Shown: piece by piece, positions 1-9,191 of the stretch | How positions within the stretch are numbered: position 1 is the first letter of the stretch | How the letters are laid out: each line of letters opens with the position of its first letter | From: Hahellaceae bacterium | Lineage (GTDB): Bacteria; Pseudomonadota; Gammaproteobacteria; Pseudomonadales; Oleiphilaceae | Assembly (NCBI GenBank): GCA_016716085.1 | Contig: JADJWY010000026.1 | Span: 372,001 to 436,000 of the forward strand | Reading direction: 5' to 3' | DNA length: 64,000 nt | Notes under the pieces: generated by a model | Databases searched by the model: none | What the model was told of the DNA's origin: nothing | What the model saw: the letters and a program-made list of their open reading frames with translations, nothing else | Made by a program: the position numbers and the translations under genes

Positions 1-449
1 ATGAACACCATGTGCGAGACCTGTTGGAAGAAGAGGTCGCCCGGTACCAGCCCCTGTTCCAAAGCCGGGAGGTCCGATGCCAGATCGAATGTGCCGATGA
101 TGTATTTGGCTTTTTCGATCGGGACCTGATTAGCGGCGTTATCGGAAACGTGTTGGCCAACACCATTCGCTACACGCGCCGGAACATTGAGGTCAGTGCC
201 GAGGCAACCGGCAAGGGAGGCATTATCATTCGTGTCGAAGACGACGGTCAGGGCTTTCCTCAACGCATGCTGGACCAGGATGTGGCGCTCAATGCCACCA
301 CCAATTTTCAGACGGGCAGCACCAACCTGGGCCTTTACTTTGCCAAGCGAGTCGCACAGCTACACCAGCAGGAGGACAGGGCCGGCTCCGTTGATCTGTC
401 TAACGGGGGCAAGTTGGGCGGCGGCGTTTTTCGACTGATACTGCCTTGA
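1..449 (+). CDS. Sensor histidine kinase, C-terminal ATPase domain (5' end outside window)
   Basis: Only the C-terminal part of the gene is present; the frame is open to the window edge, so the GTG at 12 is internal. The visible 145 residues form a HATPase_c domain: an N box (NVLANTIRYT), a G1 box (VEDDGQGFP) and a G2-like segment (STNLGLYFAKRVAQLH). This is the ATP-binding lid region of a two-component sensor kinase that phosphorylates its own histidine. The histidine-bearing domain and the sensor part lie upstream of base 1, so the signal cannot be inferred. No response regulator follows; the next gene is a lipoprotein lipase 62 bases downstream. Confidence 0.85.
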   Translation, partial: EHHVRDLLEEEVARYQPLFQSREVRCQIECADDVFGFFDRDLISGVIGNVLANTIRYTRRNIEVSAEATGKGGIIIRVEDDGQGFPQRMLDQDVALNATTNFQTGSTNLGLYFAKRVAQLHQQEDRAGSVDLSNGGKLGGGVFRLILP

Positions 450-511
450 CGCCCTTGTAAACAGCAAAGATGGCCACATCTTAACCAAAACCATCATCAG
501 ATCGCCAACGC

Positions 512-1313
512 ATGCGCCACGCATTAATTCTTTCAAGCCTCCTTTTTCTTGGCTCCGGACTCATTTCTGGCTGTGCCACTACACTGGAACGCCCGGAGCG
601 GATTACACCTCACCAACAGGAATGCGTGGTTCTGCTACATGGACTCTGGCGCAGCAATATTGCCATGTGGCCGATTGAAGAAGCGTTGCTCGAAGCCGGT
701 TACACCGTAGTCAACCTGGATTATCCCTCGACCCGCGCCAGCCTTGCCGAACTTGCCGAGCGCCATTTGGCACCCGCCGTGACGCTATGTGAAAACAGGG
801 CCCAGGGACCAGGGCTGGGGGGGCCCCCCCCGGGGGGGGGGCGGGGGGGGGGGGGTTTTCTGGTGAAACCCTTTTCTGAAGCACCCGGGACGGGTCGTTA
901 TGCTCAGTCCGCCTAACCAGGGCGCAGAGCTGGCGATAGCCTTCAGGGACTGGCCTCTGTTTGATCTGATTGTAGGGGAAGCGGCCGCCAGCCTGTCGTC
1001 CGATGAACGCGGCGCACTGAGCCAATTGCAACCGATCAGCCTGGATACCGGCATCATTGGGGGGGACCGTCATAACCGCTGGTTGAGCACTGGACTGATT
1101 ACCGAGCCTCACGATGGAACGGTGTCGCTGGCCAGCATGCCGCTACCTGAAATGAAGGATTTCAGCATTGTCCCGGAAAACCACGTGAGCATCCGGCGTA
1201 GCCCTGAGGTTCACACCAGAATCATTCGTTTTTTGGAGAGTGGACGCTTCGAGCAGTCCCCGAAAGCGTGTGCAACACCGGATTGTCCAGAGGAGGACGC
1301 TCCGGTGCTTTAG
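512..1313 (+). pseudogene. Lipoprotein alpha/beta-hydrolase (lipase/esterase), interrupted by corrupted sequence
   Basis: The N-terminus is a lipoprotein signal peptide with lipobox ISGC (Cys21), followed by the start of an alpha/beta-hydrolase fold (VVLLHGLWRSN, oxyanion-side HG motif). A second open segment from about 876 carries the typical continuation GRVVMLSPPNQGAE and runs to the stop at 1311-1313. The region between them, where the nucleophile elbow (usually HSMGG) should be, is replaced by G/C runs with no A from 812 to 865. The flank still reads GGFLVKPFLKH if one T is dropped from the T run at 872-875, and the spacing between conserved blocks is about right, so I think the real gene is intact and the consensus is wrong. 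It would encode a membrane-anchored lipase of about 265 residues. Confidence 0.75.
812..865. other. A-free G/C homopolymer block, probable sequence artefact
   Basis: Fifty-four bases without a single A on the plus strand, dominated by runs of G and C (up to 13 G in a row). It covers the expected active-site serine region of the lipase gene, whose conserved sequence resumes immediately after it. Nothing in the flanks suggests an insertion boundary such as direct repeats. I read it as a low-quality consensus stretch, not as a biological element. Confidence 0.7.
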
Positions 1314-1317
1314 CCGA

Positions 1318-1560
1318 TCAGGCTTCTTCGGTCAGCATGGCATAGAGAGAATCTTTCAGCGCCAGACGGCTCTTTTTCAGACCCTCAACATACTCATCTG
1401 AAGACACTTCCACGCCTTGTTCAATGCGATGCACTTCGTGATCAACGTTGTGGTAATCCTCGAATAAACGCGCAAAGTGGTTATTTTCCATCTTCATTTC
1501 ATGAATTTTTTCACGCAGTTCTGGAAATTCGTTAATCAGTGCGTGATTCTCAATCATCAT
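1318..1560 (-). CDS. DUF465 (YdcH-like) small protein
   Basis: An 80-residue, highly charged, helical protein of the DUF465/YdcH family. The core reads FPELREKIHEMKMENNHF and then DYHNVDHEVHRIEQG, the usual arrangement of two amphipathic helices around an N/H-rich turn. The frame is open 90 bases further upstream, but the ATG at 1560 follows an AAGG ribosome site at good spacing and matches the family's usual length; ATG 1557 is an alternative. The biochemical role of the family is not established. It is transcribed divergently from the DUF3422 gene, with about 137 bases between them for two promoters. Confidence 0.8.
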   Translation of the reverse strand: MMIENHALINEFPELREKIHEMKMENNHFARLFEDYHNVDHEVHRIEQGVEVSSDEYVEGLKKSRLALKDSLYAMLTEEA

Positions 1561-1697
1561 TGTGTAGCCCTTTTCTAATTTATGACTCGATAAGCAAAGG
1601 ATGCCTGATCGAGAGCGAAACTGGTTTGACACAAGACAAATTCTATTCACGCAAAACGATTATGCTTGGCACAGGAATGCAGTGACAGGACTCTCAC

Positions 1698-2982
1698 TTG
1701 AATCAGCCAGCCTTTTTTCATCCCGACCGCGATCGCTTGTTCAACGAACTACACACGCGCCCCTTTCCCATGCTGCCGACCCCCGTCAGTCTGTCGCAGT
1801 TCGCGCTGTTGCATGAGGGCTTGGATGCTGAAAACGAGTGTAGGCACATTACCGCCCTTTGCGAACGTCATGGAATTCAGCCTCCCATTGGAGGGGCCTC
1901 CTGCTTCTACCAGAATTTTGGTGCATTTGAATTCCGCTGGGAGCGCCATGCAGAGTTCTCAACCTACACCTTTATTAGTCCTGCCAGCCATCCTCCCTTT
2001 GCGGCAACCGCCCTACAAAAAATCGCCACCTGACTGGCTCAACCACCTGCCCCGCCCCGTGATAAGTGGTTTACATATTGAGGTGGTGGCTCCCAGCGCC
2101 GAGACCAACGAACGTGATGCCATCCGTGGGCTGTTTGAAGGGCACCGTTTGATCAGCAGCCATGTCATCGACCATGCGGCCAGAGTCTGGACCGCTTACC
2201 GGATACACCATGATGGCTTTCTGCGCTTTCTCGTCGTGAACGAGGGACTGAATCCCTGCCAGACCGGGCGACTGGTGCGTTCATTGCTCGAACTGGAAAC
2301 TTATCGCATGATGCTTTTGTTGGGGCTTCCAATGGCTAAGACCATTACCCCGGAACTGCGCGCGATGGAAAACAAGCTGGCACGCATGACCCGGCAAATC
2401 AAAGCCATCGAAGATTTGGAGGATGAACGTGAGCTGCTTGCACAACTTTCGGAGCTGTCCGCTCAAACAGAGGAACTGATCAGTGCCAGCAACTATCGCT
2501 TTAACGCATGCCAGGCCTATCACGCGCTGATTCAGGGGCGCCTGGAGGAACTTCGGGAAACGGAGCAGAATGGCATGATGACCCTGGGAGAATTCCTCAG
2601 CCGACGTATGCAACCAGCCTATCGAACCTGTGAAGCCGTCAGCCACAATCTGGATGAACTGGCTGAGCGTATCGACCGGACCAGCGAACTGCTGCGAACC
2701 CGCGTCAACCTGCAGATCGAAGCGCAGAATCAGCAGCTACTGCGCAGCATGGACGAACGAAGCTCAATGCAGCTGCGACTGCAACAGGCCGTTGAAGGGC
2801 TCTCGCTGGTCGCGATCACCTACTATGGCGTCGGATTGATCAAATACCTGCTGGAAGCCCTGACAGAGATTGGCATCCACCTCCCCAAAGCAGCACTGAC
2901 AGGACTCTCGGTGCCCATACTGCTACTGATTTCCTGGGGTGGCATACACTCAGTGAAAAAGTCACTGCGTAAGCGGGAGTAG
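1698..2982 (+). pseudogene. DUF3422 family membrane-anchored protein, one frameshift in an A run
   Basis: The first frame (TTG start at 1698, AGGA seven bases upstream, no alternative because of an in-frame stop at 1683) gives the DUF3422 N-terminus: ELHTRPFPMLP and then WERHAEFSTYTF. It stops at 2031-2033. The second frame continues the family sequence from PPDWLNHLPRPV through a long coiled-coil region to two C-terminal hydrophobic segments (ITYYGVGLIKYLLEAL; LSVPILLLISWGG). Reading five instead of six A at 2017-2022 joins the frames (ALQKSPPDWLNH), giving a protein of about 427 residues, normal for the family. I infer an extra base in the sequence rather than a dead gene. Molecular function is unknown; the topology suggests an inner-membrane protein with a large cytoplasmic coiled-coil part. 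Confidence 0.8.
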
Positions 2983-3020
2983 GCAGCCTGTTCAGATACC
3001 CACGCCGAGGCTTCCCTGGC

Positions 3021-4901
3021 TCAGATCAGCTCACGCACGACGACTCGGTTACGGCCACTGGCTTTTGCTTCATACAAGGCTTTGTCTGCCAGAGCCAAAA
3101 GATCTTCAGATTTGAAACTGCGGACATCGCCACAGTAAGCGACACCCACGCTAACGGTGAGAGGAATGACCTGCCCATCATGGTTTACCGGGTGAGCCTC
3201 CACATCCAGTCGAATGTTTTCAGCCAGTCTCAACACACCATGCGGATCAGTTCCCGGCAGCACCATCACAAACTCTTCACCGCCAAAGCGCGCTAAGGTA
3301 TCCGCCGGGCGCTTGACATGCCCCTCCAGGACGCGAGCCAACTGCTTAAGGCAATCGTCGCCAGCAAGGTGTCCGTGCGAATCATTGATCTGTTTAAAGT
3401 GATCGGCATCCAACATGATCACTGAAAGCTGATTGGCCTCTCGCGTTGCCCGCTCCCACTCACGGCGAAAGGACTCATCAAAATAACGTCGGTTTCGCAG
3501 CTGTGTCAGGCCATCCAGCGTGCTGATATCCTGTAATTTCGCATGGGCGACAGACAACTCAAGCAAGGCTTTCTGCAATTCCTGTGTACGCTGAGCCACA
3601 TTCTCCTCCAGCACCACATTCGCCTGATGCTCACGCGCCAGATTTTCGGCTTGTAGTCGGCCCGCTTCCTCCGCGCTCGCCAATGCCGTTTCCTGCAAGG
3701 CAATGCGCAGACGACGCTCCTCATTGAGTCGATCAGTGATACCGAATGACAAGAGAATGACTTCTACCGCCGCGCCGAATTCAGGACCATATTCCAGCAA
3801 ATTGCTGCGCGGAAGAAGACCGAGTTTAGCCAGCAAAGTCCCTAAGATACCGACGAGGAAAAAGGCCCACGCCAGCGTAAAAAAGCGCCCTGACTTATGC
3901 CCCTGCCCCCAGAAACTCAGACCTGTAACCAACATGAGGATACTTGCGAGCACACACAACACGATCATCGGGCCGATCAAGATACCATAGGGTAAAAACA
4001 GGGCCGCTCCCCCCATCACGGCACCCGGCACAATCATCAACAGACTGCCGCGGTATAAATAACGTGATCGCTCCCGCACCCTTAAATAGCGATTAGCAAA
4101 TAGTCCACCAGACGCTACCGCCAGCCCCATGAACAAGACCAGGCTGTGTTCGTTCCAGGCGGGTGCATTTGGCCAGAGAAACTGATAGTTCATACCCCGC
4201 AGCGCCAGTTGAGCCAGGGCAATCGTCAAGACATAGGAGGCGTAGTAAATGAACAGGCGATCCTTGATACCCAAAAACAACAAAAAATTCAGCAAGGCGA
4301 CCGTCAGCATGGCGGCCGCAAAGAAACTGTGCGCCGTGATGGCAAGTTGATCGGCTTCCCAAAATCGGTCTGGATCCCAGAGTGCAAGGGGCACTTGAAG
4401 AGAACCCTGGGTCTGGATGCGCAGGAATACCTGCGAGGATGTACCTGCTGGTAAGAACAAGGGGAAAATATAGTTACGGTGCTCGACTTCCCGGGAGGAA
4501 AACGGTTGATTGTTTCCCGTCAGCCAATGGCGCTCGACTTGCCCCCGTTGAACCAGGAAAACGTCAACCTGATTCAGCAAGGCATAGGAAAGCTCCAGAT
4601 AAACTCTGCGTGGATTTTCGCTGTGCAGCTCAAGCCGAAACCAGTGCGCCTGGTTATTCAGTCCAAAATTGGCCGTCTCAGCCTCAACCGGCCACCACTG
4701 GCTGGGATCAGAGGCCAGGACATTCCGTATATCCTCTGATTCAGCAAACTGCAGACGGTACTGTAAATAGGGGGCCACATTAACCCCTTTCAGCGCACCC
4801 GGTCCGACCTTCAGCGGTTCAACAGCCTGAACAATACTCACCCAGCACAGCATCACCAGCAGACCAATCTGTTTGCCTGTCAGGGTCATTGTCTTGCGCA
4901 T
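3021..4901 (-). CDS. Diguanylate cyclase with 7TMR-DISM sensor
   Basis: A 626-residue protein. Residues 1-26 are a signal peptide; about 30-170 form a periplasmic 7TMR-DISM extracellular domain (NQAHWFRLELHSENP, then VFLRIQTQGS); about 180-390 contain seven hydrophobic helices; a coiled coil follows; the C-terminus from about 460 is a GGDEF domain. The active-site signature GGEEF is at 540-544 and an RPAD product-inhibition (I-site) motif lies five residues before it, so it should make cyclic di-GMP from two GTP and be feedback inhibited. The DISM domain suggests control by an extracellular, possibly carbohydrate, ligand; that part is inference. It is monocistronic and divergent from grxA. 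A consensus -10 (TATAAT) lies 24 bases upstream of the ATG. Confidence 0.92.
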   Translation of the reverse strand: MRKTMTLTGKQIGLLVMLCWVSIVQAVEPLKVGPGALKGVNVAPYLQYRLQFAESEDIRNVLASDPSQWWPVEAETANFGLNNQAHWFRLELHSENPRRVYLELSYALLNQVDVFLVQRGQVERHWLTGNNQPFSSREVEHRNYIFPLFLPAGTSSQVFLRIQTQGSLQVPLALWDPDRFWEADQLAITAHSFFAAAMLTVALLNFLLFLGIKDRLFIYYASYVLTIALAQLALRGMNYQFLWPNAPAWNEHSLVLFMGLAVASGGLFANRYLRVRERSRYLYRGSLLMIVPGAVMGGAALFLPYGILIGPMIVLCVLASILMLVTGLSFWGQGHKSGRFFTLAWAFFLVGILGTLLAKLGLLPRSNLLEYGPEFGAAVEVILLSFGITDRLNEERRLRIALQETALASAEEAGRLQAENLAREHQANVVLEENVAQRTQELQKALLELSVAHAKLQDISTLDGLTQLRNRRYFDESFRREWERATREANQLSVIMLDADHFKQINDSHGHLAGDDCLKQLARVLEGHVKRPADTLARFGGEEFVMVLPGTDPHGVLRLAENIRLDVEAHPVNHDGQVIPLTVSVGVAYCGDVRSFKSEDLLALADKALYEAKASGRNRVVVRELI

Positions 4902-4924
4902 CGCGTCAGAAATTCCTTGTCATT

Positions 4925-4930
4925 ATTATA
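4925..4930 (-). promoter_or_regulatory. Candidate -10 element for the diguanylate cyclase gene
   Basis: TATAAT read on the minus strand, 24 bases before the start codon at 4901. No good -35 hexamer lies 16-18 bases upstream, so the call rests on the -10 match and the position in the divergent grxA/cyclase intergenic region. Confidence 0.35.
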
Positions 4931-5053
4931 GGGCACGTTGACTTTCTATTAGTTTTCGCTATCGACACCAAACATTCTTACAATTTCACCAATGATCTTC
5001 CTTACGGTACCGTTGATCGGTATGCTCGCGTCATCAATCTACGGAGGATTTAC

Positions 5054-5311
5054 ATGCATACCACTATCTATGGTCGCCCGGCTTGCCCCTATTGCGTCAG
5101 GGCAAAACAGATCGCCGAGGTCCTGAAAAAAAAGCGTGACGACTTCGACTATACCTATATCGATATGGTGCAGGCCGGTATCTCCCCACAGCAACTGGAA
5201 GAAAAAATCGGCCAAACCGTTCGCACCGTGCCCCAGATACTGATTGATGATACCTACATAGGCGGCTGCATGGAGTTCGAAGCGCATGCCAGAGCCCATC
5301 TGGGCCTCTGA
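5054..5311 (+). CDS. grxA: Glutaredoxin
   Basis: An 85-residue glutaredoxin closest in pattern to GrxA: YGRPACPYCVRAKQIAEVL with the redox pair Cys11/Cys14, the cis-proline segment TVPQILIDD and the glutathione-binding IGG. It reduces disulfides and glutathionylated proteins with glutathione in the cytoplasm and is a classical electron donor for ribonucleotide reductase. The frame is open to 4889, but ATG 5054 is preceded by GGAGG at 5043-5047 and fits the family length. It converges with the MATE exporter gene, with 25 bases between the stops. Confidence 0.93.
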   Translation: MHTTIYGRPACPYCVRAKQIAEVLKKKRDDFDYTYIDMVQAGISPQQLEEKIGQTVRTVPQILIDDTYIGGCMEFEAHARAHLGL

Positions 5312-5336
5312 ACATCGTCAGCCCCCTTAACATTTC

Positions 5337-6689
5337 TTACGCGCCGCGGCCACCCGATCGTCCCAATTGGTGAATCTGCCATTGGAACAATACTATCAGG
5401 GTGACGGCGGCACAACCCAGCCCCACCCCCAAACCACACCACAAGCCTTTGAGCCCATAAGGCTCCATCCAGAGAAGTGCAACAGGGAACGCTATTGCCC
5501 AGTAACTGATAACGGTAATCCAGGTCGGCACCATCCCCATGTGCAGAGCCCGCAATGAAGACATCGCAATGACCTGAGCGCCGTCCACCGCCTGAAACAG
5601 CGCCGCAATGAAGAGAATATCCACCCCTATCGAAAACAGTGCATCAAGGGCACCCGGCGACGCGCCCAGGCTAAACAGGGTGATTATCCTCTCCGGCCAT
5701 GAGACAAAAATCAACAACGCCAGCACACTGCAGCCTGCTCCCAAAAGCAGACCGCGTCCGGCATACGCGCGAGCATCGTGCCAGCAGCGGGCACCATAAG
5801 CCTGCCCGACACGAATGGCATGTCCCTGGGCAATCCCGATATAAATATTGAAGGATAGAGAGGCTGTCTGTAGCGCAATCGTGTGCGCCGCCAGCGCGAC
5901 GCTGCCTAGCGTCCCCGCCAGAACCGTTACAACAGTGAACAGCCCCCCCTCCATGGCATGCGCAAGGAGTATCGGAATACCGAGGCTGGCGTAGGGCTTG
6001 AAGTCAGCGCCCTGGCACTTGGCTTCCCAGGCCTTCATAAGTACCTTTCTGACCTCAGGATGACGCCACAAAGCCCACCCTAATCCCAGACACGCGGCAG
6101 CCATCATCAAGGCTGATCCCAGTGCAACCCCGTAAACCCCCAGAGCAGGAATCGGCCCCCCTCCCCGCATCAGCAGATAACTCACCGGCAGATTCAGCAC
6201 AGCAACGACAATACTGATGCGCATGATAAACCCCGTCAGGGCAAAGCCAGCCGCCAACCCCCGGAGCATCATGAAACCGATGGCCGGCAGCGTAATCCAG
6301 GCGGCGCCAGTCAGATAGTCTGTCGCCGGCGCCAAAATAGCGGGCGCCAGGCTGCCACGACCCAGCCAGGCCGGAAGGGTATACACCGCCAGAGCAACAC
6401 CCATCGAAATGATGATCCCCATCACTGCGCCCGCACGCACCATCCCGCCAAGGTTTTCGAGTTGCTGTCGCCCGACCGAGGCGGCGGTCTGGTAGGTCAC
6501 CGTTAAATAGAAGCCACCGAGCACAATGAACAAAAACTGATACAGACCCGCCCCCAGGCCCGCGCCCGCCAGCACATCAACACCCAACAGTCCAAACAGG
6601 GCCGTATCGACAATCAACATCATGGATTGAGCCATCTGCGCCGCCATCAGTGGCGCTGACAGGTTAAGAATATCTTTGAATTTCTGCAT
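5337..6689 (-). CDS. MATE family efflux transporter
   Basis: A 450-residue polytopic membrane protein with about 12 hydrophobic segments in two related halves, the layout of MATE (MatE/NorM-type) exporters. The N-terminus (LSAPLMAAQMAQSMMLIVDTALFG) is the characteristic first helix of the family. Such proteins export cationic drugs or metabolites by antiport with H+ or Na+. Substrate cannot be told from sequence. It is monocistronic: it converges with grxA and is divergent from dinB, with 90 bases between it and dinB. Confidence 0.9.
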   Translation of the reverse strand: MQKFKDILNLSAPLMAAQMAQSMMLIVDTALFGLLGVDVLAGAGLGAGLYQFLFIVLGGFYLTVTYQTAASVGRQQLENLGGMVRAGAVMGIIISMGVALAVYTLPAWLGRGSLAPAILAPATDYLTGAAWITLPAIGFMMLRGLAAGFALTGFIMRISIVVAVLNLPVSYLLMRGGGPIPALGVYGVALGSALMMAAACLGLGWALWRHPEVRKVLMKAWEAKCQGADFKPYASLGIPILLAHAMEGGLFTVVTVLAGTLGSVALAAHTIALQTASLSFNIYIGIAQGHAIRVGQAYGARCWHDARAYAGRGLLLGAGCSVLALLIFVSWPERIITLFSLGASPGALDALFSIGVDILFIAALFQAVDGAQVIAMSSLRALHMGMVPTWITVISYWAIAFPVALLWMEPYGLKGLWCGLGVGLGCAAVTLIVLFQWQIHQLGRSGGRGA

Positions 6690-6779
6690 GCGTGAAGGTT
6701 GAATTGACCGATTAAATAACGTCCCCCATTATGGAAGGGCGGTGGCGGTCACTCAAGCCTGCCCAATGCGAGCCTTTCC

Positions 6780-7856
6780 ATGCGCAAAATCATCCACATT
6801 GACGCCGATGCGTTCTACGCTGCTGTTGAAATGCGGGAGCGCCCGGAGTTAAAAAACCTTCCGATTGCCGTCGGCGGGGAACCGGGACAGCGGGGCGTGA
6901 TTGCAACCTGTAACTACCTGGCGCGACAGTTTGGCGTGCGATCGGCCATGTCTTCCGCCAAGGCCCTGCAGCTGTGCCCCGACCTGCTGTTTATCCACCC
7001 TCGATTCGACCTTTACAAGCGGGTGTCCCGGCAAATGCAGGCCATTTTCCAGGATTACACTGACGCGATTGAGCCGCTGTCACTGGATGAGGCCTACCTG
7101 GACGTCACCCACTCCACCTGCTGCCAGGGCAGCGCCACACGCATCGCCGAAGAAATACGCCAGCGGGTTCGCGCCGAAACCGAGCTGACGGTTTCGGCGG
7201 GTGTCGCACCGAATAAGTTTCTTGCGAAGGTCGCCAGCGAATGGCGAAAGCCCGATGGTCTGTTTGTGATTCGTCCGCAGGACGTCGCCGACTTCGTATT
7301 GACGCTGCCGGTCGGCAAGATCAACGGGGTCGGCAAGGTCACCGCGGAAAAAATGGCGCGGCTGGATATCTATACCTGTCAGGATCTGCAGCAGCTTTCC
7401 CTCGCCGAGCTGGTCCAGCACTTTGGAAGCTATGGCCCTACCCTCTATGGCTATGCGCGCGGTGAAGACACACGCTCCGTCGAAACCCGCCACACCCGCA
7501 AATCGCTGTCGACTGAGCATACCTTTGTTGAGGATATTGGGGATCGCACTATCCTGCACACTCACCTGGCCAACATCTACGACGAGTTACTTGAGCGGCA
7601 GGCACGCATTTCCCAATCCGACTATCGCGTTCACAAGCGATTCGTAAAGATCAAATTTGCCGACTTCACCCAAACCACACTGGAAGAGTCCTTGCATTCC
7701 GTTACCGAGGACTGGCGCGATCTGAATGCCTATACCCGCCTGCTGGATCAGGCCTGGGCGCGTCAGGCCAAGTCGGTGCGACTGATCGGCGCGGGGGTTC
7801 GCCTGCGCTCGCGTCTGGATGATACCCCGACCGAGCAGCTCAGGTTGTTTGACTAA
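6780..7856 (+). CDS. dinB: DNA polymerase IV (Y family, translesion)
   Basis: A 358-residue DinB polymerase, full length for the family. Catalytic carboxylates are visible: Asp8 in HIDADAFYAAVE, and Asp103/Glu104 in LSLDEAYLDVT. A helix-hairpin-helix region (VGKINGVGKVTAEKM) and a little-finger domain follow. The C-terminus ends EQLRLFD, a likely beta-clamp binding motif of the QLxLF type. It copies damaged templates with low fidelity. I looked for a LexA box in the 90-base upstream gap and found none. A methyltransferase gene follows 73 bases downstream on the same strand. Confidence 0.96.
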   Translation: MRKIIHIDADAFYAAVEMRERPELKNLPIAVGGEPGQRGVIATCNYLARQFGVRSAMSSAKALQLCPDLLFIHPRFDLYKRVSRQMQAIFQDYTDAIEPLSLDEAYLDVTHSTCCQGSATRIAEEIRQRVRAETELTVSAGVAPNKFLAKVASEWRKPDGLFVIRPQDVADFVLTLPVGKINGVGKVTAEKMARLDIYTCQDLQQLSLAELVQHFGSYGPTLYGYARGEDTRSVETRHTRKSLSTEHTFVEDIGDRTILHTHLANIYDELLERQARISQSDYRVHKRFVKIKFADFTQTTLEESLHSVTEDWRDLNAYTRLLDQAWARQAKSVRLIGAGVRLRSRLDDTPTEQLRLFD

Positions 7857-7929
7857 CCCGAGACTAATCGCCACTTGACGCCCGGCCTCCAGATGCTCAA
7901 AATCCGGCCACCCAGCCAGACCCGACGCC

Positions 7930-9114
7930 ATGTTTAGCACGACATTCCAGGCCCTTGATCATCTTCTCACGGCACAGCAACCGCTGTTCACCGGTAATCC
8001 TTACAGGGATCCCGAACACTACCGCTCACAGCTTTCTGAGCGACAGTGGTCGTTTATACAGACGATTCCGGTCGCGGAGCTGGATGCATTGCAGGCGAAT
8101 GATCAGAATCTGCTCGCGCGCATGGCGGACCACTTTCCCTGTGTGGACGAGATTCAGAGGCTGATCAATGGTATCCCTCACCTGCCCCCCAGCGACGCGA
8201 CCAGGCCTATCAGCGAGCGTGATTTTCCCAGCGTGCCGGGTCGTAAACTGGAGCAGATTCGAGGGTTTGTCGGGGCCCTGGGAGTGGTCGACCACCCGAT
8301 TGTGGAGTGGTGTGCCGGGAAAGCCCATTTAGGTCGCTGCCTGCATCGCCTGCACCAGCAGCCCGTGCGCTCACTGGAACTGAACCCAATGCTGGTCGAG
8401 GAAGGCCGACGCCTGGCAAACACGTTGCCGGTGCAGCTTGAGGTCTGCAATGTGATGGAGCCGATCCCCAGTGACTGGATTGCCCCGACCCATCACATCA
8501 TTGGCCTGCATGCTTGTGGTGATCTACACCGTCGCATGTTAACCCTGGCCACCTTGCAAAAAGCCCACCGGATCAGCCTTTCACCCTGTTGCTATCAGCT
8601 CACCCGCGACACCCACTATGTTCCACTTTCCCAGGCGGGATACGCCAGCACCTTGCGGCTGAATCGAGACATTTTACACACCGCGATCCGGGGTTCCATC
8701 ACCCAGCCCGCGAATGGCAATCGGCAACGCAAGCAGCTTCAGGCCTGGCGACTGGGATTCGACCTGCTACAGCGCCAGATAACCGGCTCGACCACTTACC
8801 TGAATCAACCCTCAGTCTCCACCGCCATTCTGCAGAAAGGTTTTGGGGCCTTTTGCCAGCACATCGCAGACCATCACGGCCTGCGACTGCCGTCGCCTGA
8901 AACCATCACGCCCTTCGAAGCGCTGGGCACGGCTCGCTTTGAGTCGGTCGCCCGCCTGGATCTGGTGCGCAGTCTGTTCCGACGGGTATTGGAACTCTGG
9001 CTGGTGACTGACATGGCGCTGTATCTCGAAGAACAGGGCTACAGCGTGACCCTGCAGACCTACTGCCCTGGCCGCATCAGTCCCCGCAATCTCCTGATCG
9101 ACGCCCGTCGCTAG
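7930..9114 (+). CDS. SAM-dependent methyltransferase (Methyltransf_32/TRM13-like)
   Basis: A 394-residue protein. The first 115 residues are helical and not recognised. From about 118 a Rossmann methyltransferase begins: VEWCAGKAHLGRCL (glycine-poor SAM-binding loop), an acidic residue in SLELNPMLV, and IIGLHACGDLHRRM followed by SLSPCCYQLT. The HACGDL and SPCCY pair is typical of a broad Methyltransf_32 family related to tRNA methyltransferase TRM13. The substrate is unknown; RNA is a reasonable guess. It has its own 73-base upstream gap after dinB and is followed at 77 bases by the PerM-type transporter. Confidence 0.75.
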   Translation: MFSTTFQALDHLLTAQQPLFTGNPYRDPEHYRSQLSERQWSFIQTIPVAELDALQANDQNLLARMADHFPCVDEIQRLINGIPHLPPSDATRPISERDFPSVPGRKLEQIRGFVGALGVVDHPIVEWCAGKAHLGRCLHRLHQQPVRSLELNPMLVEEGRRLANTLPVQLEVCNVMEPIPSDWIAPTHHIIGLHACGDLHRRMLTLATLQKAHRISLSPCCYQLTRDTHYVPLSQAGYASTLRLNRDILHTAIRGSITQPANGNRQRKQLQAWRLGFDLLQRQITGSTTYLNQPSVSTAILQKGFGAFCQHIADHHGLRLPSPETITPFEALGTARFESVARLDLVRSLFRRVLELWLVTDMALYLEEQGYSVTLQTYCPGRISPRNLLIDARR

Positions 9115-9191
9115 AACCATTACGTATCCGAATTTCCTGCAGGTTTGCTAGGATACACACCAGACACTTTCAAAACCGTCCGGGCCACACC

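Noticed and set aside
711..1112. Minus-strand 133-codon ORF across the lipase
   Set aside because: Overlaps the corrupted block and the true plus-strand coding segments; contains a Pro-rich artefact stretch.
6690..6779. LexA box for dinB
   Set aside because: I searched for a CTGT-N8-ACAG type sequence and found none in the upstream gap.
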